A stretch of 64,000 bases of DNA from Bradyrhizobium sp. SK17 (GCF_002831585.1 NZ_CP025113.1:5223001-5287000); one strand, 5' to 3'. Positions 1 through 8,089 are shown, numbered from the stretch's first letter. Made by a program: numbers and translations. The notes: a model not told the origin generated them from the sequence alone.

Positions 1-1152
1 GGCGATGCCGTAGGCGCCGGCGAGGGCGTCCGAGGTGCCGAAGGCGAGCACCGCGCCGAGCGTCGCCGCCGCGAGCAGCCAGTTCACCAGCGGCACATAG
101 ATCTGGCCGATCGCATCGCTGGTGGTGTGGCGGATATGCATGCGCGGCAGGAAGCCGAGTTGGATCGACTGCTGGGTCAGCGAGAACACGCCGGAGATGA
201 TGGCCTGCGAGGCGATCACGGTCGCGACGGTCGCGAGCAGCACCAGCGGGTAATGCGCCCAGTCGGGAGCGAGCTGGAAGAACGGGTTGTCGATCGAGTT
301 CGGGTCGTTGATCAGCTCGCCGGCCTGGCCGAAATAATTCAGCACCAGCGCGGGCAGGCAGATCGCGAACCAGGCCAGCCGGATCGGGAAGCGGCCGAAA
401 TGTCCCATGTCGGCATACATCGCCTCACCGCCGGTGACCGCGAGGAAGGCGGCGCCGAGGATGGCGAAGCTGACGTGGAAATCCTGATGCACCAGGAAGT
501 CGAACGCGTAGTACGGGCTGAGCGCGACCAGCACCGCGGGCGCCTTGACGATGCCGTGAATGCCGAGCGCTGCGAGCACGGCGAACCAGAACAGCATCAC
601 CGGGCCGAAGATCTTGCCGATGAAGCCGGTGCCCTGCTTCTGCATGATGAACAGGCCGATCAGGATGATGACGGTGAGCGGCACCACCGCCGGCGCCAGC
701 GAGGGCGCGTCGACCTTGAGGCCCTCGATCGCAGACAGCACCGAGATTGCCGGCGTGATCGCGCCGTCGCCATAGAGCAGGGCGGCCCCGACCAGTCCGA
801 CCACCAACAGGTGGGAGCGCCAGGTGCCGGGCGCCGCATTTCGCGCCGACAGCAAGGCCAGCAGGGCGACGATGCCGCCTTCGCCGCGGTTGTCCGCGCG
901 CAGGATCAGCATGGCGTATTTGACCGAGATGATGAGGATCAGCGCCCACAGGATCAGCGAGACCGTGCCGAGCACGGCACTGTGGGTGAGCGGGCCGCCA
1001 TGGGCGGCGGCCTTGGCCGCTTCCTTCAGGGCGTAGAGCGGGCTGGTGCCGATGTCGCCATAGACGACACCGAGGGCACCGAGGGTGATCGCAAACGGCA
1101 GCGGGCTGCTTGGAGGATGGCCAGAAGAAACGATGGCGGGCGTACTGGTCAC
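1..1152 (-). CDS. kup: Kup-family potassium uptake protein (3' part cut by window edge)
   Basis: Proton-coupled potassium importer of the KUP/HAK/KT family in the inner membrane. The visible 384 codons begin VTSTPAIVSSG and run into LGALGVVYGDIGTSPLYALKE, the signature of the first membrane helix, where GDIGTSPLY is nearly invariant in Kup. Further hydrophobic helices follow, with GDGAITPAISVLSA and, near the window edge, AFGTSDALAGAYGIA, a conserved Kup segment. The GTG at 1150-1152 is chosen because no in-frame start lies upstream and the conserved core begins about 15 residues later. Family members are about 630 residues, so roughly 240 C-terminal residues, including the cytoplasmic tail, lie outside the window. 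Long plus-strand frames here are antisense shadows. Confidence 0.95.
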   Translation of the reverse strand, partial: MTSTPAIVSSGHPPSSPLPFAITLGALGVVYGDIGTSPLYALKEAAKAAAHGGPLTHSAVLGTVSLILWALILIISVKYAMLILRADNRGEGGIVALLALLSARNAAPGTWRSHLLVVGLVGAALLYGDGAITPAISVLSAIEGLKVDAPSLAPAVVPLTVIILIGLFIMQKQGTGFIGKIFGPVMLFWFAVLAALGIHGIVKAPAVLVALSPYYAFDFLVHQDFHVSFAILGAAFLAVTGGEAMYADMGHFGRFPIRLAWFAICLPALVLNYFGQAGELINDPNSIDNPFFQLAPDWAHYPLVLLATVATVIASQAIISGVFSLTQQSIQLGFLPRMHIRHTTSDAIGQIYVPLVNWLLAAATLGAVLAFGTSDALAGAYGIA

Positions 1153-1323
1153 GGCAATCCCCGATGGCTCGCACCCGCCGGGTGATCCGGCCGGTTGCCT
1201 TAGACGATAGTCTGCGACGGGACGTCGCAAATTACCATTGGGATTTGTGTGACGGGTCCGACCTTACGCGAGGCTGAACGGGGCTGACGCGGGCGGACCC
1301 GCGCCATGACGCTCGAGATGAAA

Positions 1324-1581
1324 CTACGGCGTGCGGTCCGCAGTGACGAGGCGGGCTTCCTTCACGACCGTCTTGTTGCCGGCGCTGCGCAGGCAGGAGG
1401 CCTCGAAATTCGGCCAGGCCTGCTGCGAGCAGTCCTTGCCGACGGCATGGATGTCGAGGCGATCGGCCTTGGCGAGCGGCTGCGGTGTGGAGGCTTCGAC
1501 CTGAGGCGCAAAGCCCGGAAGAACGGTGAGCGCCGCGGCAATGAACGCGGCAACAGCGATAGCGGAAAGTGCCTTGATCAT
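1324..1581 (-). CDS. small secreted protein, unknown function
   Basis: An 85-residue protein with a clear Sec signal peptide (MIKALSAIAVAAFIAAALTV, then a cleavage region near PQVEAS). The mature part is about 60 residues with two cysteines (GKDCSQQAW, EASCLRSAG), which could form a periplasmic disulfide. The ATG at 1579-1581 is preferred over an ATG four codons upstream because GGGGACC sits 4-10 nt before it. I recognise the pattern as one of the small exported proteins common in Bradyrhizobium but cannot assign a function. It is transcribed in the same direction as kup but separated from it by about 170 nt. Confidence 0.7.
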   Translation of the reverse strand: MIKALSAIAVAAFIAAALTVLPGFAPQVEASTPQPLAKADRLDIHAVGKDCSQQAWPNFEASCLRSAGNKTVVKEARLVTADRTP

Positions 1582-1847
1582 GACGGTCCCCATATGATCG
1601 GGCCCCCCGGGCCCGTCGTTTCGTTGTCCAAGATCTACCGGCCGCAAGTTTCCTGGTGTCTTCGCCACCCCGGAAAATGGTTTCGTCGCCGGCCGGTTTT
1701 GTTTCATCGGCCAGTGGCCGACGAAACATTCACCCCGTAGACGCTGCCACCCCGGGGCTGGTTCGCTGGGTCAGTGGAAATTTATTTCAGAGCAGCCATG
1801 GAACTCGGGCGGCTTGCCGGGGCGGGCCGGGCGGGTTAGGAGGGACC

Positions 1848-2345
1848 ATGTCCCGTATCGCGCTCTATCCCGGCTCCTTCGATCCCGTCACCAACGGCCA
1901 TCTCGACGTGGTCCGGCAGGCCGTCGGCCTGTGCGACCGCCTGATCGTCGCCATCGGCGTCCACCCTGGCAAGAAGCCGCTGTTTTCCACCGAGGAACGG
2001 CTGGCCATGGTCCATGAGGTGTTCGGTCCGATCGCCCAGAAGGCGGGCTGCGCCTTCGAGAGCGCGACCTATGACAACCTCACGGTCGCGGCCGCACGCG
2101 CGGCCAAGGCCACCATCATGATTCGCGGCCTGCGCGACGGCACCGATCTCGATTACGAGATGCAATTGGCCGGCATGAACGAGGCGATGGCGCCCGAGGT
2201 GCATACCGTGTTCGTTCCGGCGTCGGTCGGCGTCCGCCCGATCACCGCCACACTGGTGCGCCAAATCGCCCAGATGGGCGGCGACTTCTCTGCATTCGTG
2301 CCGTCATCAGTCGCCGCTAGCCTGAAGGCCAAGTTCGCCGGTTGA
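1848..2345 (+). CDS. coaD: phosphopantetheine adenylyltransferase
   Basis: Penultimate step of coenzyme A synthesis in the cytoplasm: transfers AMP from ATP to 4'-phosphopantetheine, giving dephospho-CoA. The 165-residue length is normal for bacterial Coa[17 protein letters not shown] at the N-terminus carries the nucleotidyltransferase TxGH motif. [20 protein letters not shown] is the conserved central signature, and [11 protein letters not shown] takes the place of the usual C-terminal ISSTxVR motif. The ATG follows TTAGGAGGGACC, a strong ribosome binding site. It heads a same-strand cluster with the cyclophilin genes and queA, as often seen in Bradyrhizobium relatives. Confidence 0.97.
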   Translation: MSRIALYPGSFDPVTNGHLDVVRQAVGLCDRLIVAIGVHPGKKPLFSTEERLAMVHEVFGPIAQKAGCAFESATYDNLTVAAARAAKATIMIRGLRDGTDLDYEMQLAGMNEAMAPEVHTVFVPASVGVRPITATLVRQIAQMGGDFSAFVPSSVAASLKAKFAG

Positions 2346-2392
2346 TCCCGGCGGCCCGCCATATCCAGAACGTCCAGAGATCCGGAGTTTCC

Positions 2393-2956
2393 ATGATCCG
2401 CATTCTTGCATTCGTTGCCGCGCTGCTCTGCGTCGTGCCCGCGGTCGCGCAGCCGCTGCCCGCCAATCTCGACAAGGCCAATGCGATCGTGATCGACACC
2501 ACCAAGGGCCGCATCGTCATCAAGCTGCGCACCGACATCGCGCCGAAGCACGCCGAGCGCATCAAGCAGCTCGCGCGCGAGGGCTTCTACAACAACGTGC
2601 CGTTCCATCGCGTGATGGATGGCTTCATGGCGCAGACCGGCGACGGCCAGAATTTCAACGGCACCGGCGGCTCGAAATATCCGAACCTGAAGCAGGAGTT
2701 CTCTCAGGTGCCGTTCAAGCGCGGCATCGTCGGCATGGCCCGGCGCGGCGACAGCGTGGACAGCGCCAATTCGCAGTTCTTCATCATGTTCGCCGACGGG
2801 CCGAGCCTCAACGGCCAGTACACCGTGATCGGCGAGGTGGTGTCGGGCATGGATGTGGTCGACAAGCTGAAGAAGGCGCCCGCGGGCTCGCCGAGCGGCA
2901 GCGTCACCGATCCGGACAAGATGGTGAAGGTCCAGGTCGCATCCGACATCAAGTGA
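2393..2956 (+). CDS. periplasmic peptidyl-prolyl cis-trans isomerase, cyclophilin type
   Basis: Catalyses proline cis-trans isomerisation during folding of exported proteins. The 187-residue product has a signal peptide (MIRILAFVAALLCVVPAVAQ), so it should be periplasmic. The cyclophilin fold is marked by [16 protein letters not shown] near residues 70-85, with the catalytic Arg, then SQFFIMF near 127-133 and LNGQYTVIGEVVSGMDVVD. The active-site Trp of eukaryotic cyclophilins is absent, as usual in bacterial ones. The next gene begins 3 nt after its stop, and a cytoplasmic paralogue lies two genes on, so this is an operon with a periplasmic and a cytoplasmic copy. Confidence 0.95.
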   Translation: MIRILAFVAALLCVVPAVAQPLPANLDKANAIVIDTTKGRIVIKLRTDIAPKHAERIKQLAREGFYNNVPFHRVMDGFMAQTGDGQNFNGTGGSKYPNLKQEFSQVPFKRGIVGMARRGDSVDSANSQFFIMFADGPSLNGQYTVIGEVVSGMDVVDKLKKAPAGSPSGSVTDPDKMVKVQVASDIK

Positions 2957-2959
2957 TCC

Positions 2960-3403
2960 ATGATGGCGGCGCGCAGCAGACCACTCGCCTGGTTCGCCGC
3001 GCCGCTGCCGGTGTGGCTCGCGCTGGGCGGATCGGCGGTGGCCCAGCCGGAGCAACTCGATACGATCAGGGACGTTGTCCTTGCCATCCACCGCTGCTGG
3101 CGGCCGCCGCCGGCGGACAAGGCCGGTCCGATCGACATCACCGTGATCGTCAGCTTCAACCGCGAGGGCGCGATCCTCGGTCATCCCAGGATCAGCTATG
3201 AATCGCAGGAGGCGACCGACAGTGACCGGATCGCATACCGGGTCGCGGTGATGGAGGCGTTGCAACGCTGCACGCCGTTGCCATTTACCGAGGGCCTGGG
3301 CGGCGCGGTGGCTGGCCGTCCCTTCGCGATCCCGTTCAGGAACAAGAAATATCCACCCCGAAGCCAGGAGAAGCGAGCATGGCTGCTACCGAAAATACTC
3401 TGA
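2960..3403 (+). CDS. secreted protein resembling the C-terminal domain of TolA/TonB
   Basis: A 147-residue product with an N-terminal signal or anchor segment ([20 protein letters not shown]). The rest resembles alphaproteobacterial TolA/TonB C-terminal domains: [19 protein letters not shown], then a beta strand [13 protein letters not shown], and near the end [13 protein letters not shown]. The two conserved Cys (HRCW, QRCTP) match the positions expected for a TolA-type disulfide. There is no long coiled-coil or Pro-rich linker, so it is a free-standing domain. Its 3' end overlaps the start of the next cyclophilin gene by 25 nt in another frame, which suggests translational coupling. Function is unknown; binding to an envelope complex is inference. 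Confidence 0.75.
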   Translation: MMAARSRPLAWFAAPLPVWLALGGSAVAQPEQLDTIRDVVLAIHRCWRPPPADKAGPIDITVIVSFNREGAILGHPRISYESQEATDSDRIAYRVAVMEALQRCTPLPFTEGLGGAVAGRPFAIPFRNKKYPPRSQEKRAWLLPKIL

Positions 3404-3843
3404 TCCTCGAAACCACCCAGGGCCCGGTCACGATCGAGATGCGGCCGGACCTCGCGCCGGGCCACGTCGCGCGGATCAAGGAGCTGGTGCGCGAGGGCTT
3501 CTACGACGGCATCGTGTTCCACCGCGTGATCGACGGCTTCATGGCGCAGACCGGCTGTCCGCAGGGCACCGGCATGGGCGGCTCCGGCAAGAAGCTGAAG
3601 GCCGAATTCAACAAGGAGCCGCATGTCCGCGGCACCGCCTCGATGGCCCGCGCCGCCAATCCGGATTCCGGCGACAGCCAGTTCTTCATCTGCTTCGACG
3701 ATGCTTCCTTCCTCAACGGCCAGTACACGGTCTGGGGCAAGGTCACCGAGGGCATGGAGAATGTCGACAAGATCAAGCGCGGCGAGCCGGTGAAGGACCC
3801 GGACAAGATCGTCAAGGCGCGCATGGCCGCCGACGCCTCCTGA
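3379..3843 (+). CDS. cytoplasmic peptidyl-prolyl cis-trans isomerase, cyclophilin type
   Basis: A 154-residue cyclophilin without signal peptide, hence cytoplasmic (PpiB type). It shows [32 protein letters not shown] and [20 protein letters not shown]. Here the Trp inside YTVWGKV is at the position usual for bacterial enzymes. AAGCCAGGAGAAGCGAGC ahead of the ATG gives a ribosome binding site that lies inside the preceding reading frame. Last gene of the cyclophilin group; queA follows after a 65-nt gap containing a palindrome. Confidence 0.95.
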   Translation: MAATENTLILETTQGPVTIEMRPDLAPGHVARIKELVREGFYDGIVFHRVIDGFMAQTGCPQGTGMGGSGKKLKAEFNKEPHVRGTASMARAANPDSGDSQFFICFDDASFLNGQYTVWGKVTEGMENVDKIKRGEPVKDPDKIVKARMAADAS

Positions 3844-3853
3844 TCAACCGAGC

Positions 3854-3884
3854 GTCATTCCGGGGCGATGCGCCCCGGAATGAC
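3854..3884. repeat. palindromic intergenic element between ppi and queA
   Basis: A near-perfect inverted repeat: GTCATTCCGGGGC, a short GAT loop, then GCCCCGGAATGAC. There is no T-run after either arm, so it is not a classical terminator. 'GTCATTCCGGGG' palindromes are familiar as dispersed extragenic elements in Bradyrhizobium, so a REP-like unit is the best reading. It could still stall or protect the upstream mRNA end. Confidence 0.7.
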
Positions 3885-3908
3885 CGCGTTCGAGTAGCCA
3901 ACGCGCCG

Positions 3909-4985
3909 ATGCGCACCGACCTGTTCGACTTCGAGCTTCCGCCCGACAGCATCGCGCTCCGCCCCGCGAGCCCGCGCGATTCCGCGCGGCTGTTGGTGGT
4001 GCATCCGGACGGCGTGCTGCGCGATGCCACGATCGCCGACCTGCCGCATTGGCTGGAGCCGGGCGATCAGATCGTCGTCAACGACACCAAGGTGATCGCA
4101 GCCCAGCTCAAAGGCCGCCGGATCGGACGCGAGACCGAGCCGAAGATCGAGGCGACCTTGATCAGGCGGCTCGACGGTTCGCGCTGGCAGGCGCTGGTCA
4201 AGCCGGCCAAGAAGCTCGGCCCCGGCGACACCATCCGGTTCGGCAATGAGGGCAAGGTCTGCCTGCTCGGCCATCTCGATGCGACCGTCGAGGCGAAGGG
4301 ACAGGAAGGCGAGGTGACATTGTCATTCTCGTTCCGCGGCCCGGCGCTCGACCAGGCGATCGCCGATGTCGGCGCCACGCCGTTGCCGCCCTACATCGCT
4401 TCCAAACGCACGCCTGACGACCAGGACGTCAGCGACTACCAGACCATGTTCGCCGCCAATGAGGGCGCGGTGGCGGCACCAACCGCAGGGCTGCATTTCA
4501 CGCCGGCGCTGGAAGCCGCGCTGCGCGCTCGCGGCGTCGCGCTGCATCGGCTGACGCTGCATGTCGGGGCGGGGACGTTCCTGCCGGTCAAGACCGAGGA
4601 GACCTCGGAGCACAGGATGCATGCCGAATGGGGCTGCATCACCGCCGCGACCGCGTCCGCCTTGAATGCCGCGCGTGCCAATGGCGGCCGGATCGTCGCG
4701 ATCGGCACCACGTCGATGCGGCTGCTGGAGAGCGCCACCACACCGGACGGCGAGGTCCAGCCGTTCGCCGCCGAAACCTCGATCTTCATCACGCCGGGCT
4801 ATCGCTTCCGCGCGGTCGATATCCTGCTGACCAATTTCCACCTGCCGCGCTCGACGCTGTTCATGCTGGTCTCGGCTTTCTCGGGCCTGGAGACCATGCA
4901 GGGCGCCTACGCCCATGCGATCAAGAGCGGCTACCGGTTCTATTCATACGGTGATGCGTGCCTGCTGTTTCGGGCAAAGAGTTAG
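3909..4985 (+). CDS. queA: S-adenosylmethionine:tRNA ribosyltransferase-isomerase
   Basis: Transfers and isomerises the ribosyl group of S-adenosylmethionine onto preQ1-modified tRNA to make epoxyqueuosine at position 34 of GUN-anticodon tRNAs. The 358-residue protein starts [19 protein letters not shown], the usual QueA opening. It also contains [41 protein letters not shown] and the C-terminal [19 protein letters not shown]. Its pathway partner tgt (9573-10706) is on the same strand but is separated here by asd, a PepSY gene, a tetR and a patatin gene, although the two often sit close together. Confidence 0.97.
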   Translation: MRTDLFDFELPPDSIALRPASPRDSARLLVVHPDGVLRDATIADLPHWLEPGDQIVVNDTKVIAAQLKGRRIGRETEPKIEATLIRRLDGSRWQALVKPAKKLGPGDTIRFGNEGKVCLLGHLDATVEAKGQEGEVTLSFSFRGPALDQAIADVGATPLPPYIASKRTPDDQDVSDYQTMFAANEGAVAAPTAGLHFTPALEAALRARGVALHRLTLHVGAGTFLPVKTEETSEHRMHAEWGCITAATASALNAARANGGRIVAIGTTSMRLLESATTPDGEVQPFAAETSIFITPGYRFRAVDILLTNFHLPRSTLFMLVSAFSGLETMQGAYAHAIKSGYRFYSYGDACLLFRAKS

Positions 4986-5008
4986 GTCCGCAAGCACAGC
5001 CATTTCAC

Positions 5009-5111
5009 CGTCACCCCTGAGGAGGCCGCGTAGCGGCCGTCTCGAAGGGCGACGGCCCCGACCGGGGCCGATGCATCCTTCGAGACGCGCTTCGCGCTCC
5101 TCAGGATGACG
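5009..5111. repeat. palindromic dispersed repeat downstream of queA
   Basis: About 100 nt made of complementary halves. CACCCCTGAGGAGGCCGCG with GGCCGTCTCGAAGG on the left is matched by CATCCTTCGAGACG and CGCGCTCCTCAGGATGACG on the right, with a GC-rich centre (GGCCCCGACCGGGGCC). The motif 'CCTTCGAGACGC..GCTCCTCAGGATGA' is a common extragenic repeat in Bradyrhizobium genomes. It lies between the convergent queA and asd genes and could act as a bidirectional transcription end, although no T-run is visible. Confidence 0.75.
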
Positions 5112-5135
5112 GGTTTGGCATCGCCCCGTCGTCCC

Positions 5136-6161
5136 TCACGCCATCGCGCGTTCGGGCAACAGCTCGGCGATCTGCACCGCGTTCAGCGCGGCGCCCTTGA
5201 GCAGCTGATCGGCCGCGACGAACATCGAGATCGAGTGGCCCGAAGGATCGCTCAGATCCTTGCGGATGCGGCCGACCAGCACGTCGTCCTGGCCGGAGGC
5301 GTCGATCGGCATCGGGAAGTAGTTCTTGGCGCGATCGTCGACGATCTTGACGCCCGGCGCCTGCGCCATGATCGCGCGGACCTGGTCCTCGGTGATCGGC
5401 TTCTCGCATTCGAAGGTGATCGCCTCGCAATGCGCGCGCAGCACCGGCACCCGAACGCAGGTGACGCCGATCGCGATCTTGTCGTCCTCGAAGATCTTGC
5501 GGGTCTCCTTGATGACCTTGGTCTCCTCGTCGTTGTAGCCGGTGTCCGGATCGACCGCCGTGTTGTGGTTGAACAGGTTGAAGGCGTAGGGATGCGGCAT
5601 CACCTTCGGGGTGAAGACCTGTCCGTTGAGATTGGCGCGGGTCGATTCGACGAGCTCGTCCATCGCAGCCGCGCCGGCGCCGCTCGCGGCCTGGTAGGTC
5701 GAGATGATGACGCGCTTGATGCGGTTCTTCTGGTGGATCGGCCACAGCGGCACCAGCGCGGTGATGGCGGCGCAGTTCGGGTTGGCGATGATGCCCTTGT
5801 GGTCACGGATGCGGTTGGCGTTGATCTCGGGGATCACCAGCGGCACGTTCGGGTCCATCCGGAAGGCCGAGGAATTGTCGACCACGACGGCGCCGGACTT
5901 CACGGCGAGCGGCGCGAACTTCTTCGAGATGCCGCTGCCGGCCGAGAACAGCGCGATGTCGACGCCCTCGAAGGCGCGCTCGGTGAGCTCCTCGATCACG
6001 ACCGGCTTGCCGCGGAATTCGACGGTCTTGCCGGCCGAGCGCGCGCTGGCCAGCGCCTTCAGCCTGCCGACGCGGAAGCCGCGCTTGTCCATGGTGGCGA
6101 TGAATTCGGCGCCGACTGCGCCGGTGACGCCGACAATCGCGACGACGGGATCGTTACTCAC
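5136..6161 (-). CDS. asd: aspartate-semialdehyde dehydrogenase
   Basis: NADPH-dependent reduction of aspartyl phosphate to aspartate semialdehyde, the branch-point step to lysine/diaminopimelate, threonine, isoleucine and methionine. The 341-residue protein opens with PVVAIVGVTGAVGAEF (nucleotide-binding Gly-rich loop). It has the catalytic Cys in IIANPNCAAITALVPL, the conserved TYQAASGAGAAAMDEL segment and RVPVLRAHCEAITFE with the active-site His. I take the GTG at 6159-6161 because GGAGG lies 5 nt before it. An upstream in-frame ATG (6171-6173) would place that Shine-Dalgarno inside the gene. The upstream leader ORF and terminator suggest amino-acid-controlled attenuation. Confidence 0.97.
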   Translation of the reverse strand: MSNDPVVAIVGVTGAVGAEFIATMDKRGFRVGRLKALASARSAGKTVEFRGKPVVIEELTERAFEGVDIALFSAGSGISKKFAPLAVKSGAVVVDNSSAFRMDPNVPLVIPEINANRIRDHKGIIANPNCAAITALVPLWPIHQKNRIKRVIISTYQAASGAGAAAMDELVESTRANLNGQVFTPKVMPHPYAFNLFNHNTAVDPDTGYNDEETKVIKETRKIFEDDKIAIGVTCVRVPVLRAHCEAITFECEKPITEDQVRAIMAQAPGVKIVDDRAKNYFPMPIDASGQDDVLVGRIRKDLSDPSGHSISMFVAADQLLKGAALNAVQIAELLPERAMA

Positions 6162-6200
6162 TTTGTCCTCCATTCAGGATGTGTTGGATGTGATGCAGGC

Positions 6201-6236
6201 AATAAAAAAGCCCCGGACCTTCATCAGGCGGGGCTT
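6201..6236 (-). terminator. candidate attenuator terminator upstream of asd
   Basis: On the minus strand AAGCCCCG is followed 13 nt later by the exact complement CGGGGCTT and a run of six T (ending TTTTTTATT): an intrinsic terminator with an 8-bp stem. It lies 30 nt after the stop of the Thr-rich leader ORF and about 40 nt before the asd start, the arrangement expected of an attenuator. CGGGGC also occurs inside the leader ORF (codons 15-17) and could pair with the 5' arm GCCCCG, a possible antiterminator. Confidence 0.8.
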
Positions 6237-6266
6237 CGGCTAGAGATGGTGCGGTGGTTCGACCGA

Positions 6267-6338
6267 CTACGCGCGCACGCCTCCCGAGGCCCCGGAGAGC
6301 TCAGTGGTTTTGGTCGTGCGTTTGGTCGCGGTGATCAT
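6267..6338 (-). CDS. Thr/Lys-rich leader peptide of asd
   Basis: A 23-codon ORF between a promoter and the attenuator-like terminator ahead of asd. Its first twelve residues are MITATKRTTKTT: six Thr, two Lys and one Ile, all end products of the aspartate pathway that asd feeds. An in-frame stop lies four codons upstream, so the ORF is tightly bounded. There is no Shine-Dalgarno; the promoter places the transcript start at or within a few nt of the ATG, so translation is probably leaderless, as reported for the Sinorhizobium trpL leader. The role as a Thr (and perhaps Lys/Ile) sensor is inferred from composition and context. Confidence 0.75.
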   Translation of the reverse strand: MITATKRTTKTTELSGASGGVRA

Positions 6339-6346
6339 GGTCGCGA

Positions 6347-6375
6347 CTTATGCGGGAGAGATCGGCGGCCGTCAA
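6347..6375 (-). promoter_or_regulatory. promoter of the asd leader transcript
   Basis: Reading the minus strand, TTGACG (6370-6375), a 17-nt spacer, then CATAAG (6347-6352) gives a good sigma70/RpoD-like promoter. Eight nt separate the -10 box from the leader ATG, so transcription should start at or just before the ATG. Confidence 0.7.
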
Positions 6376-6414
6376 CGGCTTTCAGGCGAAATTCTGGCGG
6401 CGCTCGCGCGGACC

Positions 6415-7032
6415 TTACCGCCTGCGCGCAGCCGGCGGCTCGAGGATGACCTCTTTCAGGTCGCTGCCGGCAAGCACGACGATCACGAAATTGAGCTTGC
6501 CGCGTTCGCGCATCAAGCCGCCGCTGATCGCCTTGCCCGAGGTCGTGTGTTCGGCGACCCGCACCGCATCGGCGAGGCGATGCCGGAGCGCCCGGAGCAC
6601 GGCGAGATTGCTGCGGTCCTCGGCACCGAGCGACGTCAGCGGCGAGGCGGCCTCGCCACCCACCACTTCGCCGGTCGCCGCATCGATGGTGTGGCGCCAG
6701 ATACGGTCCTGCTGCATGGTCTTGACCCGGTAGACCGCGGGAAACGACGCGCCGTCGAAACTGATGTCGGCGGTGATCGCACCGGCATGCAGCGCCTCGG
6801 CGATCGCCATCGCCTTGCGCAGCGAGATCTGGGCGGCCTGGAAGCTGTCGAGCTCGCGGCGCACCGCATGCACGTCGAGCGCGCTGTCATCGTCCTGCGG
6901 GGTGAGCGCGGCGGCGGCCGAGCTCGTGATCGCATGGGCCGGCGACGCCAGCGGCAGAGCCAGCAACGCGGCCGCCAGCAACCATGTCCCGAATCCCCAA
7001 TGTCGCGATGCGCGCAATCGTCCTGTCCTCAT
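6415..7032 (-). CDS. exported PepSY-domain protein
   Basis: A 205-residue protein with a signal peptide (WGFGTWLLAAALLALPLASPAHA). The mature part has a PepSY-like repeat: SFQAAQISLRKAMAIAEAL, then a strand AITADISFDG, VYRVKTMQQDRIWRHTIDAATGEVVGGE. A second less conserved half ends GKLNFVIVVLAGSDLKEVILEP. PepSY domains are small periplasmic modules linked to protease inhibition or metal and redox sensing; the role here is unknown. A candidate TetR operator/promoter lies about 215 nt upstream (7249-7273), facing this gene. Its 3' end is 40 nt upstream of the asd promoter, on the same strand. Confidence 0.8.
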   Translation of the reverse strand: MRTGRLRASRHWGFGTWLLAAALLALPLASPAHAITSSAAAALTPQDDDSALDVHAVRRELDSFQAAQISLRKAMAIAEALHAGAITADISFDGASFPAVYRVKTMQQDRIWRHTIDAATGEVVGGEAASPLTSLGAEDRSNLAVLRALRHRLADAVRVAEHTTSGKAISGGLMRERGKLNFVIVVLAGSDLKEVILEPPAARRR

Positions 7033-7248
7033 CGTCGAACCTGTATCGAAACTGAGCTCGCGCGTTGCCCGCGCTGTCGAGCGGCCGCGTGGGGCCGAGA
7101 AAGTGCGGCCGACCCCAGTTAGTCAGAGGTCAGCCGCCGAACGTTCAGACGGAGCGATGGCGGCAGCTCCGTCGTGACGGTCGAAGTTTACAAGGTGACG
7201 CGAAATCCGTTGGGGGGCTGAACTAGGGTTTCGTGTCTCTTTGCAACT

Positions 7249-7273
7249 AAACAATACGGTTTCGTTCTGTTTA
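7249..7273 (-). promoter_or_regulatory. candidate TetR operator/promoter, copy 1
   Basis: AAACAATACGGTTTCGTT then CTGTTTA; 23 of 25 positions match the copy at 9433-9457. The core is an inverted repeat (AAACRA, 6-7 nt, TCGTTT), the form of many TetR-family operators. Read on the minus strand it contains TATTGT as a possible -10 with TTGAAT 16 nt before it. That promoter would face the PepSY gene and leave a 5' UTR of roughly 200 nt. Confidence 0.55.
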
Positions 7274-7327
7274 TTCAAGGCTCATCACGGCAACGTGTAA
7301 GACGATAAAATGATCCAAAAATACCGT

Positions 7328-8089
7328 TCAGCGCGCCGGCCTGCGGCGTGGCTTCGTCGCTTCCTTGGTCCCTTCCTTGGCCATGCTGCGGAGCCGGTCC
7401 CGCGGTCCGACGGCGCCAGCCAGAAACAGCCGGATCGAGACTTCCATCCGCGTTTCGGCGGCCTTCATGTCGATCGGAATCCCGAACGTCGCCATCCGGT
7501 GAGTGTGGCCGACCACCATGTTGAGGAAGGTTTCGGCGGCGATCGTGGTGTCCTCGAGATCGAGCACGCCCTTGTCCGCCAGATGGTCGAAGAAACCCGC
7601 GGTCGTTGACACGGCTTTCGACCAGCCCTCGTCGACGGCGAGCTTGGCGACCTCGGGGAAATTGATCGCTTGCGCGGTGAGTATCCTGCTGAAGGCGATG
7701 GAATCGGCGCTGCAATTCAGCACCAATAGCTGGCGGCCGAGTTCGATCAGCCGTTCCTCGGCCGAGCCGTCGCAACTTCCGTCGCCGCGCGCTTCGGCTG
7801 CTGCGGCGGCGAGGGGGGCCAGCCAGCGGGCGATCTCGCGCCGGAGCACCGCGGTGAACAGACCGCGCTTGTCGCCATACTGTCCATAGACGGTAGGTTT
7901 GCTGACGCGGGCGGCCTCGGCCACGGCGTCGATCGACGTCGCATCGAAGCCGCGCTCGAGGAACAGGCGGGTGGCGACCTCGATCAGCCGCTGGTCGCGC
8001 TCGATCGCAGCATCCCGGGTCGGCCGGCCGCCGCGCGACTTGGTCACGCTGCGTTTGGCCGCTTTGGCCCTGGTTGCCGTCAATCCCAT
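7328..8089 (-). CDS. TetR-family transcriptional regulator
   Basis: A 253-residue one-component regulator. The N-terminal 25 residues are basic (KAAKRSVTKSRGGRPTRD). The TetR helix-turn-helix follows: RLIEVATRLFLERGFDATSIDAVAEAARVSKPTVYGQYGDKRGLFTAVL, about residues 33-82. The all-alpha ligand-binding half resembles the AefR-type C-terminal domain (RILTAQAINFPEVAKLAV, LNMVVGHTHRMATFGIP). A basic tail (KEATKPRRRPAR) is unusual and could add non-specific DNA contact. Likely targets are the two related palindromes at 7249-7273 and 9433-9457, which bracket the tetR-patatin block. A different palindrome (8126-8142) overlaps its own promoter region. The inducer is unknown. Confidence 0.92.
   Translation of the reverse strand: MGLTATRAKAAKRSVTKSRGGRPTRDAAIERDQRLIEVATRLFLERGFDATSIDAVAEAARVSKPTVYGQYGDKRGLFTAVLRREIARWLAPLAAAAAEARGDGSCDGSAEERLIELGRQLLVLNCSADSIAFSRILTAQAINFPEVAKLAVDEGWSKAVSTTAGFFDHLADKGVLDLEDTTIAAETFLNMVVGHTHRMATFGIPIDMKAAETRMEVSIRLFLAGAVGPRDRLRSMAKEGTKEATKPRRRPAR

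Noticed and set aside
127..1185. 352-codon plus-strand frame
   Set aside because: Antisense to kup, low-complexity Arg/Asp-rich translation, no family resemblance; the minus strand has an excellent Kup match.
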